64,000 bases of DNA from Deltaproteobacteria bacterium (lineage in GTDB: Bacteria > Myxococcota_A > UBA9042 > PHBI01): the NCBI GenBank assembly GCA_020632715.1, contig JACKFA010000009.1, positions 1 through 64,000 of the forward strand, in the 5' to 3' direction. The number at the start of each line of letters is the position of its first letter. Position 1 is the stretch's first letter. Below, piece after piece: positions 17,316 through 25,900 of this stretch. The notes beneath the pieces were generated by a model. It was not told the DNA's origin, searched no databases, and worked only from the letters and a program-made list of their open reading frames with translations. The translations under genes and the position numbers were made by a program.

Positions 17316-17933
17316 TCACGAGTGGGCGAGGCGGGCCCGGCGTAGGGTGAGGACCAGGAGCGCCAGCGCGATGAAGAGGGCGTTCGGGGGGAGCTCGCGG
17401 CCTCCCGCCTGGCAGCCCGAGCCCTCGTCGCCGAGGCGCACCTCGACGCCCGGGCCCTCGTTGCCCGCGCGGTCGACCGGGATGACGCGGACCACGGCGT
17501 GGAACGACTCCTGGTCGTCCGAGCGGCCGTCGATCCAGACGATCAGGGCCTCCTCGTCCTGGAGGAGCGAGACCGTGCCGTTCGGGAGGCTCGCGCCGTT
17601 CGGCAGCTTCCCGGAGACGAGCTCGAAGCGGTAGCCCAGGTCGTCGCTCGCCGTCTGGTCGTCCGTCCCCGGCGTCGTGACGATGATGGAGGCCACACCG
17701 AGGTCGTCGCAGCTCGAGCTGCTGCCGCAGTCGCCGGCCTTGCCGCGCCTCGAGACGGTCGCGTCCACCGCGACCGGCGCCGTCGGCGGCGTGGTGTCCG
17801 CGCTCGCGTCGGTCGTGAGCTCGTACTGCTGGTTCGAGGGGAAGGAGCAGGCCGTCGCGCGCGGGGGCGCGACGAGCGTGGTCAGGCTGGCGAGGACGCC
17901 GGTGAGCACGAGGCGAGCGAGATGTAGGCGCAT
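17316..17933 (-). CDS. exported protein with MYXO-CTERM-like sorting tail
   Basis: The 205-residue product has a signal peptide (LVLTGVLASLTTLVAPPRATA) and a mature part that resembles an immunoglobulin-like or fibronectin-like beta domain (FELVSGKLPNG, SFHAVVRVIPVDRAGNEGP). The C-terminal tail is Gly/Ser with one Cys (GSGCQAGG), a hydrophobic stretch (ALFIALALLVLTL), then RRAR. Cys, transmembrane stretch and Arg cluster is the pattern of the MYXO-CTERM family, which is processed and lipid-modified at the surface in myxobacteria. The function of the domain is unknown. The gene converges with the isoamylase gene across the repeat cluster. Confidence 0.65.
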   Translation of the reverse strand: MRLHLARLVLTGVLASLTTLVAPPRATACSFPSNQQYELTTDASADTTPPTAPVAVDATVSRRGKAGDCGSSSSCDDLGVASIIVTTPGTDDQTASDDLGYRFELVSGKLPNGASLPNGTVSLLQDEEALIVWIDGRSDDQESFHAVVRVIPVDRAGNEGPGVEVRLGDEGSGCQAGGRELPPNALFIALALLVLTLRRARLAHS

Positions 17934-17975
17934 ACCGGCTTGGTAGCGCCTCGCTCACCTCGACGCAAGCGCCGC

Positions 17976-18227
17976 CTACCGCATCCAGTCTTCGAGCGCG
18001 ACGCCCGGGAAGCGCTCGACGTGACGCGTGTTCCCCGTGACCACCGTGGCGCCGCGCGCTGCCGCCATGGCGCCGATCAGCAGGTCCGCGTCCGCGAGGC
18101 GCTGCCCCTTTCGCTCGAGCAGAGCCTTCGCCTCCCCGAAGAGCCTCGCTGCGACCTCATCCAGCGTTTTCCCACGCCGCCGCGAGTCGTCGCCATGTGG
18201 CGACCTGCGTCTCATTACGGTGCGCAA
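17976..18227 (-). pseudogene. C-terminal remnant of a VapC-type PIN toxin
   Basis: Only the second half of a PIN domain is present: about 62 recognisable residues including KGQRLADADLLIGAMA and GATVVTGNTRHVERFPGV, a standard VapC C-terminus. The N-terminal strand with the first catalytic Asp and the following Glu are absent, so the RNase site cannot form. The first ~20 codons of the open frame are unrelated and partly derive from the inverted-repeat element next door. An intact ribbon-helix-helix antitoxin gene lies upstream. The locus is read as a VapBC pair whose toxin was destroyed when the element inserted or recombined. Confidence 0.72.
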
Positions 18228-18376
18228 GTGGCTGGAGCCCGGTCGCCGTCGAGCATCCTCGCCGTCTGCCTAGGAGGAGAGCGGAGGCGCACCTCGAGGT
18301 GCGCCGAGAATCGACGACGACGGCAGGCGGTGAGGAGGCCGGCGGTGAACGGCTCCAGCTGCTTGCGCGCCGTAAT
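18214..18376. mobile_element. MITE-like inverted-repeat element inside a vapBC locus
   Basis: The two ends match in inverted orientation over about 55 bases with a few mismatches: the left end begins ATTACGGTGCGCAAG, the right end on the other strand ATTACGGCGCGCAAG, both continuing into GCTGGAGCC and then TCCTC.CCG.CTGCC. The middle is a perfect 18-bp palindrome GCGCACCTCGAGGTGCGC (18287-18304). The whole unit of 163 bases has no coding capacity of its own. It separates an antitoxin gene from a truncated toxin. A related half-unit lies at 35776-35810. Target-site duplications are not evident. Confidence 0.6.
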
Positions 18377-18527
18377 CAACCGCCCGGGACGATGGAGCGC
18401 GCTCGCTGAGCGCCTCCTCGAGCAGCAAGATGGCCTCCTGGCTCATGCTGCGACGCTCACGCGTCGCCCTCTCGCGGAGCGCGCGCAAGAGCTCGTCGGG
18501 GAGGTTCTCGAGCGTCAGGCTCGCCAT
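18270..18527 (-). CDS. ribbon-helix-helix antitoxin (FitA/VapB-like), 3' end replaced by inserted element
   Basis: The 85-residue frame begins MASLTLENLPDELLRALRER, followed by SMSQEAILLLEEAL: an Arc/MetJ-type DNA-binding domain as in FitA/VapB antitoxins. The ATG has a strong GAGGAGG five bases upstream. From about residue 49 on the frame runs into the inverted-repeat element, so the natural C-terminal toxin-neutralising segment seems to have been replaced. DNA binding may be kept, but toxin binding is doubtful. The matching toxin is reduced to its C-terminal half. Confidence 0.7.
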   Translation of the reverse strand: MASLTLENLPDELLRALRERATRERRSMSQEAILLLEEALSERAPSSRAVDYGAQAAGAVHRRPPHRLPSSSILGAPRGAPPLSS

Positions 18528-18563
18528 GGTGCCTCCTCGCGTCAGCAGAACCAGTCGGCAACC

Positions 18564-18592
18564 ATTTTGGTGACGACCTCGAGTCAGGTCAA
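18564..18592 (-). promoter_or_regulatory. promoter and possible operator of the antitoxin gene
   Basis: On the minus strand TTGACC (18587-18592) and CAAAAT (18564-18569) are 17 bases apart. The -10 box lies within the palindrome ACCATTTTGGT (18561-18571), a likely site for antitoxin autorepression. The remaining gap up to 18747 shows nothing recognisable. Confidence 0.5.
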
Positions 18593-18747
18593 GATCGCGC
18601 CCGAGAGCGCCGACCATGAGTCCGGACCGAGCACGGGCGCTTGCGCGTCGTGCCTGGCAAGGCGGGAGGAGGAGGCGTGCTGGCGGCACGTCGACGACGA
18701 CCAACGTGGCCAGGCGCGATGCGCGAGCGGTCGGGCGACGGGAGGAC

Positions 18748-20133
18748 TCATGGTCGGCGCTCTAGCACCCGTGCCGCCACCGCGTCCGCCGCCGCGAAGC
18801 CGCTCCCCACCGCCGGCTCCATCCCGATGGCGTCGAGGTAGCTCCCCGCGAGCGCGACCCCCGCCGGGAGCGCCGCCCGCACCGTCTTGATGCGCCGCAG
18901 GTGCCGCGGCGTGAACTGCGGGATCCCGAGCGGCCAGCGCGTCACCACCGCCACCTTCGCCCCGCCGCGGAGCCCCATCAGCGCGTCCACGGCCGCCGCC
19001 GCGTGCGCCGTCAGCTCCTCGTCCGTGAGCTCGAGCACCCCCGGGTGCCGCGCCCCGCCGAGGATCGCCGTGAACGCGCGGTGCCCCGCCGGCGCCCGCC
19101 CCTCGAACACGCTGCTCCCGAACACCATCCCGATGACCGGCCCCGCCCCGGGGATCGGCACGCCCCCCGCCCGCAAGACCCCGAACCCCTCGAAGGGCGC
19201 GCGCAGATCCGCGTCCGCGACCCCGAGCGAGACCGTCGCCACCGCCGGGTGCGGCACCGTCCCGAGCGCCGCCGCCGCGCCACCGAGGAGCTCCCCCGCG
19301 GCCCGCGCCGGCGTCGCCACGATCGCCGCCCGCGCCGAGAGCGCCCCGCCGCCCGCGAGCTCCACCACGACGCCCCTGGGCGCCTCCGCCACGCGCCCGA
19401 CGGCCGTCTCGAGCCGCACCGCCTCGCCGAGCGCCGCCCCGAGCGCCGTCGGCAGCGTGTCGAGCCCGCGCCGGAGCGTCGCCATGCCGCTCGCCCGCTT
19501 GCCGCCCTTCCGCCGCGCCGCCACCAGCGCCTTGAAGAGGCTCCCGTGCTCGCGCTCCGCGTCCTTCACGAGCGACAGCGCGTCCGGCCCGAGCGCGTCG
19601 ACGTCCCCCGCGAAGATCCCGCTCACGAGCGGGTCCACGAGCGCCTCCACGGCCCCGCGCCCGATCCGCCGCGTCAAGAGCGCCCCGAGCGTCTCGCCGT
19701 CCTCCGGTCGCGCCTTCACGAACGGCTCGGCCAGCATCCGGAGCTTCGCGCGCCCACTCAAGAGCTCCGACCTCACGAGCGCCGGCGGCGACGACGGCAC
19801 CGCGTGCACCTTCCCGCCGCGCCAGATGAAGCGGGCCTTCGCGTTCGGCCCGCTCTCGATGACGTCCCCCGCGAGCCCCGCCGCGGCGATCAGGCTCTCG
19901 ATGGCGACCGACCCGCCGCGGATCGCGTTCGGGCCGCGCTCGAAGAGGAACCCGTCGTCCGTGCGCGCCGTCGCGACGTTCCCGCCGAGCCGCGCCCCGG
20001 CCTCCACGAGCCGCACGGCGACCCCGCGCCGCGCGAGCCGGTGCGCCGCCGCGAGCCCCGCGAGCCCGCCGCCGACGACGATGACGTCCGCGTCGTGGCC
20101 GCTCGCGCCGCCCCGCGCCTTCGCCGCGCTCAT
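18748..20133 (-). CDS. hemY: HemY-type protoporphyrinogen/coproporphyrinogen oxidase
   Basis: This FAD enzyme oxidises porphyrinogen to porphyrin late in heme synthesis. The 461 residues fit the HemY/PPOX family. The N-terminal dinucleotide fold reads VIVVGGGLAGLAAAHRLA, then LVEAGARLGGNVAT and FERGPNAIRGG. The C-terminal FAD motif is VALAGSYLDAIGMEPAVGSG. Myxobacterial enzymes of this type use protoporphyrinogen IX, but a coproporphyrinogen substrate cannot be excluded by eye. The ATG overlaps the hemE stop (ATGA), so the two are coupled. An upstream in-frame extension through hemE was rejected. Confidence 0.92.
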   Translation of the reverse strand: MSAAKARGGASGHDADVIVVGGGLAGLAAAHRLARRGVAVRLVEAGARLGGNVATARTDDGFLFERGPNAIRGGSVAIESLIAAAGLAGDVIESGPNAKARFIWRGGKVHAVPSSPPALVRSELLSGRAKLRMLAEPFVKARPEDGETLGALLTRRIGRGAVEALVDPLVSGIFAGDVDALGPDALSLVKDAEREHGSLFKALVAARRKGGKRASGMATLRRGLDTLPTALGAALGEAVRLETAVGRVAEAPRGVVVELAGGGALSARAAIVATPARAAGELLGGAAAALGTVPHPAVATVSLGVADADLRAPFEGFGVLRAGGVPIPGAGPVIGMVFGSSVFEGRAPAGHRAFTAILGGARHPGVLELTDEELTAHAAAAVDALMGLRGGAKVAVVTRWPLGIPQFTPRHLRRIKTVRAALPAGVALAGSYLDAIGMEPAVGSGFAAADAVAARVLERRP

Positions 20134-21212
20134 GGCGTGCCGCCGTAGCCCTGCCCGAGCTCCTTCGCCGCGATGACCAGCTCCCGCGCCGCCTCGACCG
20201 ACACGTCCGGCGTGATCCCGTGGCCGAGGTTCAGGATGTGCCCGGGCTGGTTGCCGTAGTCCGCGAGGCAGTCCGCGACCGCCCAGTGGATCTGCCGCTT
20301 CGACGCGCGCAGGACGCCCGCGTCGATGTTCCCCTGGAGCGCGTAGCGCCCGCCCGTCGCGCGCCGCACCTCCGAGAGCGGCTCGCGCCAGTCGACCGAG
20401 AGCGCGTCGCACGGGAGCTCCGCGAGCGCCGACGTCAGGTGCGCGCTCCCGAGGCAGTAGTGGATCGACGGCACGCCGAGGTCGCGCACCTCCGAGAGGA
20501 TCCGCTCGCTATAGGGCTGCGAGAAGCGCCGCCACTGCGCGAGCGTCAGCTGCCCGCCCCAGGTGTCGAAGAGCTGGATCGCGTCGACCCCCGCCTCGAT
20601 CTGGTGCCGCAGGTACACGGCGACCACCGTGGCGAGCTTGTCGAGCAGCTCCTCGAGCAGCTCCGGGGCGTCGTACATCATGCGCCGGAGCTCGTGGAGC
20701 GTCTTGCTCGAGCCCCCCTCGATCGCGTAGCTCGCGAGCGTCAGCGGCGCGCCCGCGAAGCCGAGGAGCGGCGCGCGCTGGCCGAGCTCCTGCTTGATGA
20801 GCCGGACCGCGTCGTACACGTAGCTCACGCGCTCGGCGGCGTGGTCGACCTCGAGGCGCTCGACGTCCGCCTCGCTCCGGAGCGGCGGCCCGACGTGCGG
20901 CCCGCCGTCGCCGAACGAGACCTCGAGCCCCATCCCCTCGAGCGGCACGAGGATGTCGCTGAAGAGGATGGCCGCGTCGACCCCGAGCTGGTCGATCGGC
21001 ATCATCGTGACCTCGCACGCGATCTCGGGCGTGCGGCAGAGCTCCATGAAGGAGACGCGCTTCCGCACCTCCTGGTAGCTCGGCATGTAGCGGCCCGCCT
21101 GGCGCATGATCCAGATGGGCGGGCGGTCGACCGGCTTCCGCCGGCAGGCGCGGATGAAGCGGTCGATTGGGTTCATCGGCGAGGTCGTCGGCGAGGTCGT
21201 CGGCGGGTTCAT
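20130..21212 (-). CDS. hemE: uroporphyrinogen decarboxylase
   Basis: HemE converts uroporphyrinogen III to coproporphyrinogen III. The 360-residue product has the signature PPIWIMRQAGRYMPSY near the N-terminus, DAAILFSDILVPLEGMG with the catalytic Asp, FAGAPLTLASYAIEGG, and GGRYALQGNIDAG. The N-terminal MNPPTTSPTTSP comes from a 12-base tandem repeat. The ATG at 21212 has a GAGGA ribosome site six bases upstream, though the internal Met 12 residues later is where family similarity begins. It is followed directly by the oxidase gene. No other heme gene is in the window. Confidence 0.96.
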   Translation of the reverse strand: MNPPTTSPTTSPMNPIDRFIRACRRKPVDRPPIWIMRQAGRYMPSYQEVRKRVSFMELCRTPEIACEVTMMPIDQLGVDAAILFSDILVPLEGMGLEVSFGDGGPHVGPPLRSEADVERLEVDHAAERVSYVYDAVRLIKQELGQRAPLLGFAGAPLTLASYAIEGGSSKTLHELRRMMYDAPELLEELLDKLATVVAVYLRHQIEAGVDAIQLFDTWGGQLTLAQWRRFSQPYSERILSEVRDLGVPSIHYCLGSAHLTSALAELPCDALSVDWREPLSEVRRATGGRYALQGNIDAGVLRASKRQIHWAVADCLADYGNQPGHILNLGHGITPDVSVEAARELVIAAKELGQGYGGTP

Positions 21213-21233
21213 CGGGATCCTCTGCGAGGCGCG

Positions 21234-21893
21234 CTACTGCGGCTGCCCGTTCTCGGGCGTGGGAAGGATGAAGTGGAAGCTGCCGGAGACGTCGAGGGTG
21301 CGCTTCGTCGCGCTCGTGGTGTCCTGGACGATCGTGCCCGAGAACGAGCCGGCCACGACGCCCCCCGTCTCGGTCGACCAGTCGGTCACGACCACCGACC
21401 CCGACGACCCGTCGACGCGCGTCCGGTACTCGAGCCCCTGGACGGTCAGCTCGAGCCCGGGCGGCTCGGCGCCGAACGGATACGTGTCCGGCCCCGTCGT
21501 GTCGATCGGGAAGTCGCTCGACGGCACGACGATGCCGAAGTTGAACGTGATGGTGATCGTGACCGGCGCGATGAGATCGTCGGTCACCGCGAACGACACC
21601 GCCGGCGCGATGTGCGTCGAGCCGAAGGCCATGTAGGTCTTCTCGCGCCCGGTCAGATCGCGGTCGATGACGATCGGCTCGGGGTTGTCGCTGCGGACGA
21701 TCTCGAAGTGGTAGGCGCTCTTCCCCTCCCACGAGGCGTCCGCGTCGCCGCCCGCCGTGTCCGCCGCGGTGTCCGAGCCGCCGCCGCCGCCGTCGTCGCC
21801 GCAGGCGGCCGCGCCATGTGCGAGCGCGAAGAGCGCGCCGACGAGACCGACCCAGCGAAGGCCAAGAAAGCGCCCGAGAGACGAATGCTGCAT
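21234..21893 (-). CDS. predicted lipoprotein of unknown function in the hemE operon
   Basis: The 219-residue product has a lipoprotein signal (ALAHGAAAC, Cys31), a Gly/Asp/Thr linker (GGGGGSDTAADTAGGDAD), and a compact beta-rich domain of about 165 residues ending SGSFHFILPTPENGQPQ. I do not recognise the domain; the alternating strands (TITITFNFGIVVP, VVVTDWSTETGGVVAGSFSG) suggest a beta-sandwich. It lies 17 bases after the BKACE gene and 21 bases before hemE on the same strand, so it is probably co-transcribed, yet nothing links it functionally to heme. The start has a GGGGAT ribosome site. Confidence 0.65.
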   Translation of the reverse strand: MQHSSLGRFLGLRWVGLVGALFALAHGAAACGDDGGGGGSDTAADTAGGDADASWEGKSAYHFEIVRSDNPEPIVIDRDLTGREKTYMAFGSTHIAPAVSFAVTDDLIAPVTITITFNFGIVVPSSDFPIDTTGPDTYPFGAEPPGLELTVQGLEYRTRVDGSSGSVVVTDWSTETGGVVAGSFSGTIVQDTTSATKRTLDVSGSFHFILPTPENGQPQ

Positions 21894-21910
21894 TGCGGGA
21901 TCCCCGGCGT

Positions 21911-22768
21911 TCAGTGGAGGAGGAGGCGCCGCGCCTCCTCGGGGGTGGCGACCTCGCGGCCGCACTCGCGCGCGGTCTTCGCGAGCGCCTCGATGAGGGG
22001 GCCGCTCGAGTCGGCCTTGTCGCCGCTCGGGAGGTAGAAGGTGTCCTCGAGGCCGGTGCGGAGGTGCCCGCCGAGCTCGGCCGTCTTCCGGTGCACGTCC
22101 CAGACCTCCTCGCGGCCGATGACGATCGCCTGCCAGGCGGCGCCCTTCGGGAGCTCGTCGAGGAGGAGCGGCAGCCACGCGGGCTTCGCGGGCATGCCGC
22201 TCGCGACGCCCATGACGAGCGAGACGTGGATCGGCCCCGTGAGCATGCCGTTGTGCTCGAAGAGGCCGACGGAGCGCACGATGCCGGTGTCGAAGCACTC
22301 GCACTCGGGGACCGTGCCGATCTCCCTCATGGCGTCGAAGAAGCGCTTCACCTTGTCGACGGGGTTGTCGAAGAGCATCGGCGGCCACGCCCAGGCCCCG
22401 TCGGCGCGCGTCTTCAGGTAGTTGAGCGACCCCGCGTTGAGCGCGGCGAGCTCGGGGCGCACGCGCGCGAGGCACGCGAGGGGCCCGCTGATGTCGGGCC
22501 CGACGACGCCGGTCGACATGTTCACGAGGATCCCGGGCGCCGCGGCGCGGATGGCGTCGACGCAGGCGGCGGCGACCTCGGGGTCCCACGAGGGGAACGC
22601 GCCCTTGCCGGGCTCCTGCCGCCGGAAGTGCACGTGGACGACGCTCGCGCCGGCGTCGTAGGCGCGCCTCGCCTCGGCGCCGAGCTGCTCGGGCGTCACC
22701 GGCACGGGGTAGCGGGCGGGGTCGGTGAGGACGCCGTTGATGGCGCAGGTGATGACGGCCTTGTCCAC
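21911..22768 (-). CDS. BKACE-family (DUF849) beta-keto acid cleavage enzyme
   Basis: The 285-residue protein belongs to the family of 3-keto-5-aminohexanoate cleavage enzyme (Kce), TIM-barrel zinc enzymes that cleave a beta-keto acid with acetyl-CoA. Visible motifs are ITCAINGVLTD at the N-terminus, ASVVHVHFR (the HxH zinc pair), VNMSTGVV, LNAGSLNY and GLEDTFYLP with the conserved Glu. The family has many substrate classes, and no lysine-fermentation neighbours are present, so the substrate is open. It is the first gene of the probable operon that ends with the oxidase gene. Confidence 0.88.
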   Translation of the reverse strand: MDKAVITCAINGVLTDPARYPVPVTPEQLGAEARRAYDAGASVVHVHFRRQEPGKGAFPSWDPEVAAACVDAIRAAAPGILVNMSTGVVGPDISGPLACLARVRPELAALNAGSLNYLKTRADGAWAWPPMLFDNPVDKVKRFFDAMREIGTVPECECFDTGIVRSVGLFEHNGMLTGPIHVSLVMGVASGMPAKPAWLPLLLDELPKGAAWQAIVIGREEVWDVHRKTAELGGHLRTGLEDTFYLPSGDKADSSGPLIEALAKTARECGREVATPEEARRLLLH

Positions 22769-22822
22769 GGCGGGCTCCTGGGCTCTTCGCGCGGCGCGGG
22801 CGAGCCCCGGCGCGATGGGCGG

Positions 22823-22851
22823 ACGATAGCCAGGGGACCCGCTCCTGGCAA
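22823..22851 (-). promoter_or_regulatory. promoter of the BKACE-lipoprotein-hemE-hemY operon
   Basis: On the minus strand TTGCCA (22846-22851) and TATCGT (22823-22828) are 17 bases apart, about 55 bases before the first ATG. Confidence 0.5.
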
Positions 22852-22876
22852 TCGGCGGGTGACGGAGGGCGAGTGC

Positions 22877-22906
22877 TGGACGCGGCGCCGGGCGCGCCGC
22901 TATCCT
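22877..22906 (+). promoter_or_regulatory. promoter of the thrombospondin-like lipoprotein gene
   Basis: TGGACG (22877-22882) and TATCCT (22901-22906) are 18 bases apart, giving a leader of about 50 bases before the ATG at 22963. It is divergent from the heme-operon promoter. Confidence 0.4.
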
Positions 22907-22962
22907 CTCGAACGTTCATGACAAAACCTGGAGTCGCGCTCCCCCCGCCCATGGAGGCCCCC

Positions 22963-25900
22963 ATGCGTCAGGCCACTCTGCTGGTCGCCTTCGCGCTCGT
23001 GGCGTGCTGCGGCTCCGACACCGCGCGCGACGCGTCCGACGGCGATGACACCGTGGCGGACACCGTCCTCGCCGACACCGACCCCGCCGACACCGTCCTC
23101 GACACCGGCCCCGGCGACACCGGGCCGGGCGACGCCGCGGACACCGGCGACACCGCCCCGGCGCCCGTCGACGAGTGCGCCCTCGGCCTCGACGACTGCG
23201 GCGCGCACACGACCTGCGCGGACACCCCGGACGGCTTCCGCTGCGACTGCGACGCCGGCTACGTCGCCGCCGGCGACGGCCGCGCCTGCGTCGACGCCGA
23301 CGAGTGCGCGGGCGAGGGCGGCGGCTTCGACTGCGGCCCCGGCGGCCTCTGCGAGAACACCGACGGCGGCTACGCGTGCCGCTGCGGCGTCGGCTACACC
23401 ACCACGGCGACCGGCTGCGCCTGCCGGCAGGAGCCCCTCTTCCGCAGCATCGCCGACGTCAGCCACCTCGCCGCCGGCGACGACGGCCTCTACCTCCTCG
23501 ACCGCCTCGCGCGCGTCGTGTGGCGCGTCGACGCGTCCGGCGCCCGGCACATCGTCCTCGACGCCGCGGGCAGCTCCGGCCGCTTCGAGCACCCCCAGAG
23601 CCTCGCCGTCGCGAGGGACGGGACCGTCGTCGTGAGCGACCCCGAGCTCGACGAGGTGCGCGTCCTCCGCCCCGGGGACGGCCAGGTCTGGGAGACCGTG
23701 CGCGACGACGACGCCTGGGACGGCAGCAGCGAGACCGGCCAGCTCGGCGACGTCGCCATCACCGGCACCGGCTACCTCTTCGTGCTCGACGTCCGCGACC
23801 AGGAGATCCGGTACAAGCCCAGCGCGGGGTACTGGAGCACGATCCCCATCGCGTGGGACCCGCGCGGGCTCTTCGTCAGCGACTACGGCATCTACGCCAC
23901 GCGCTACAACGGGTCGGTACGGGAGGCCGTCGTCTACGGCAGCGGCGACGGCTGGGTCCCCCTCACGGACGCCGCCGGGAGCACCGGCGACTTCGCGTAC
24001 ACCGTGGGCATCGCGGCCGCCGACGACGGCACCGTCTACGTCGCCGACTGGGTCACCTCCGACGGCGTCGCCGGGATCGTCCACGTCCTGCGGCCGGACG
24101 GCGTCTGGCAGCCGCTCGTCGACAGCGACCTCGACCAGAAGCTCTTCGACCGCATCACCGCGATGACGGTCACCCGCGACGGGACCGTCTTCGTCGCCGA
24201 CGAGGTCGGCCTCTACGCGCTCCCGGTCGGCGGGCGCTGGGGCCTCGTGGTCGACGACCTCGGCCTCTCGCTCGGCCGGACGAGCGTCGCCGGCGTCACG
24301 GTGCGCTCCGACGGCGCCCCCTGCTTCGCCCACTACGAGCTCGGCGGCGTCGCGTGCGAGACGCCCGGGGGGCGGTTCGCGCAGGTGTCGGACCTGCACC
24401 TCGCCGCCGGGCGCCTCCGCGGCCTCGCGGCCGGCGACGACGGCGACCTCTACACGCTCGACGACAACGACGCCCAGAGCGTCGTCCTCCACGTCGGCGC
24501 CGACGGCGCCGCGGCGCCCGTCACCGACAGCCAGGGCAGCACCGGCGCGTGGAGCGGGCCGCGGGCCGTCGCGCGCGCGGGCGACGGCACGCTCTACGTC
24601 GGCGACACACGGTACGCCATCCCGGCCGGCGGCTCGAACCTCGTCGCGCTCGCGCCGGGGGGCGCCTGGAGCGCCGTCGTCGGCGCCGACGGCCTCGGCG
24701 TCGAGAGGCCGGTCACCTCGATCGCCGCCGGACCGGACGGGAGCCTCTACGTCGCGGCCGACTACCTCCTGCGCCTCGCGCCCGGGGGCAGCTGGGAGCG
24801 GGTTCGCGACGCGGCGGACTTCACCTCCCCCGCGACCAGCGTGGTCGTGGGCGACGACGGGACCGTCTACGTCGGCGTCGCCCTCGAGGACGTCTTCTTC
24901 ACCTCCGTCCTGTACGCCGTGCGCCGGCTCCGCCCCGGCGGGGCCTGGGAGCTCGTGGCCCGGGGCCCCGGCGCGCGCCACCTCGCGCTGTCGCCGGACG
25001 GGACGGCGCTCTACGCCGGTGACTCCGCGCACGGCGTCGAGCTCCTGAGCGTGCCCGGCGACGCCGTCGGCTGCGCGCTCCCGACGGGCGCGCAGTGCAT
25101 CGCCGACGAGCAGTGCGCGACCGGGCTCTGCGTCGGTCTCTACCATCACAACGCCCCCAACATCGGCGCCGGGCTCGGCCGCTGCGGCGAGTGCGCGTAC
25201 CGGACGACCCGCTGCGACGGCGCGACGGTGGACCGCTGTGACCTCGATCTCGGCTGGCACCCGCAGGCGGACTGCAGCGCCGGCTGCGTCGAGCGCGCGG
25301 GCCGGCACGGGTGCGAGGACGGCGACGGCGTGCCCATACGCCGCGACAACTGCCCGTTCACCTCGAACCCCGATCAGGCCGACGCCGACGACAACGGCGT
25401 CGGCGACGCCTGCGACGACGAGGACGACGACGACGACGGCATCCCCGACCCGAACGACCCCTGCCCGCGCGACGCCGAGAACGATCCCGACGACGACGGG
25501 ATCTGCGGCGACCTCGACCGCTGCCCCCACGTCGGGCTCTGGGGCGGCGAAGAGCCGCACCTCATCTTCGCGAGCGACGTCGAGCAGGCGCGCGGCACGG
25601 GGCGCACGCTCCGCGGGATCGCGAGGAGGACGGCGGCGCTGTCGCCGAGGCTCGCGTGGCGCCGGGCGGATCCCGTCCGGCCCGGGTCGCGCCACCTCCA
25701 CCTGCCCGCCCAGGACGGCGACGCGCCGCTCATCCGGCCCGAGGGCGTCCCGAACGGCCCGCGCGCGGCGCTCACCTTCTCGATCATGATCCGCGGCGGC
25801 TCGCTCCCGAACCCGTGCCGCTTCCTGAGCAGCTTCGACGGCGCCGGCGGGGTCGCCCCCGACGAGCTGGTCTTCGACCACCACCAGGGGCACCTGCGCT

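Noticed and set aside
17305..17319. GTGAAC TTG GTTCAC hairpin as a terminator
   Set aside because: The stem is only six base pairs and no T-run follows on either strand; it overlaps the stop codon of the minus-strand gene.
18528..18747. Small frames between the antitoxin promoter and the oxidase gene
   Set aside because: No start with a ribosome site and no recognisable product; treated as intergenic.
23175..25022. 615-codon plus-strand frame inside the thrombospondin-like gene
   Set aside because: Extremely Arg-rich shadow frame with no start signal of its own; the overlapping frame has EGF and propeller motifs.
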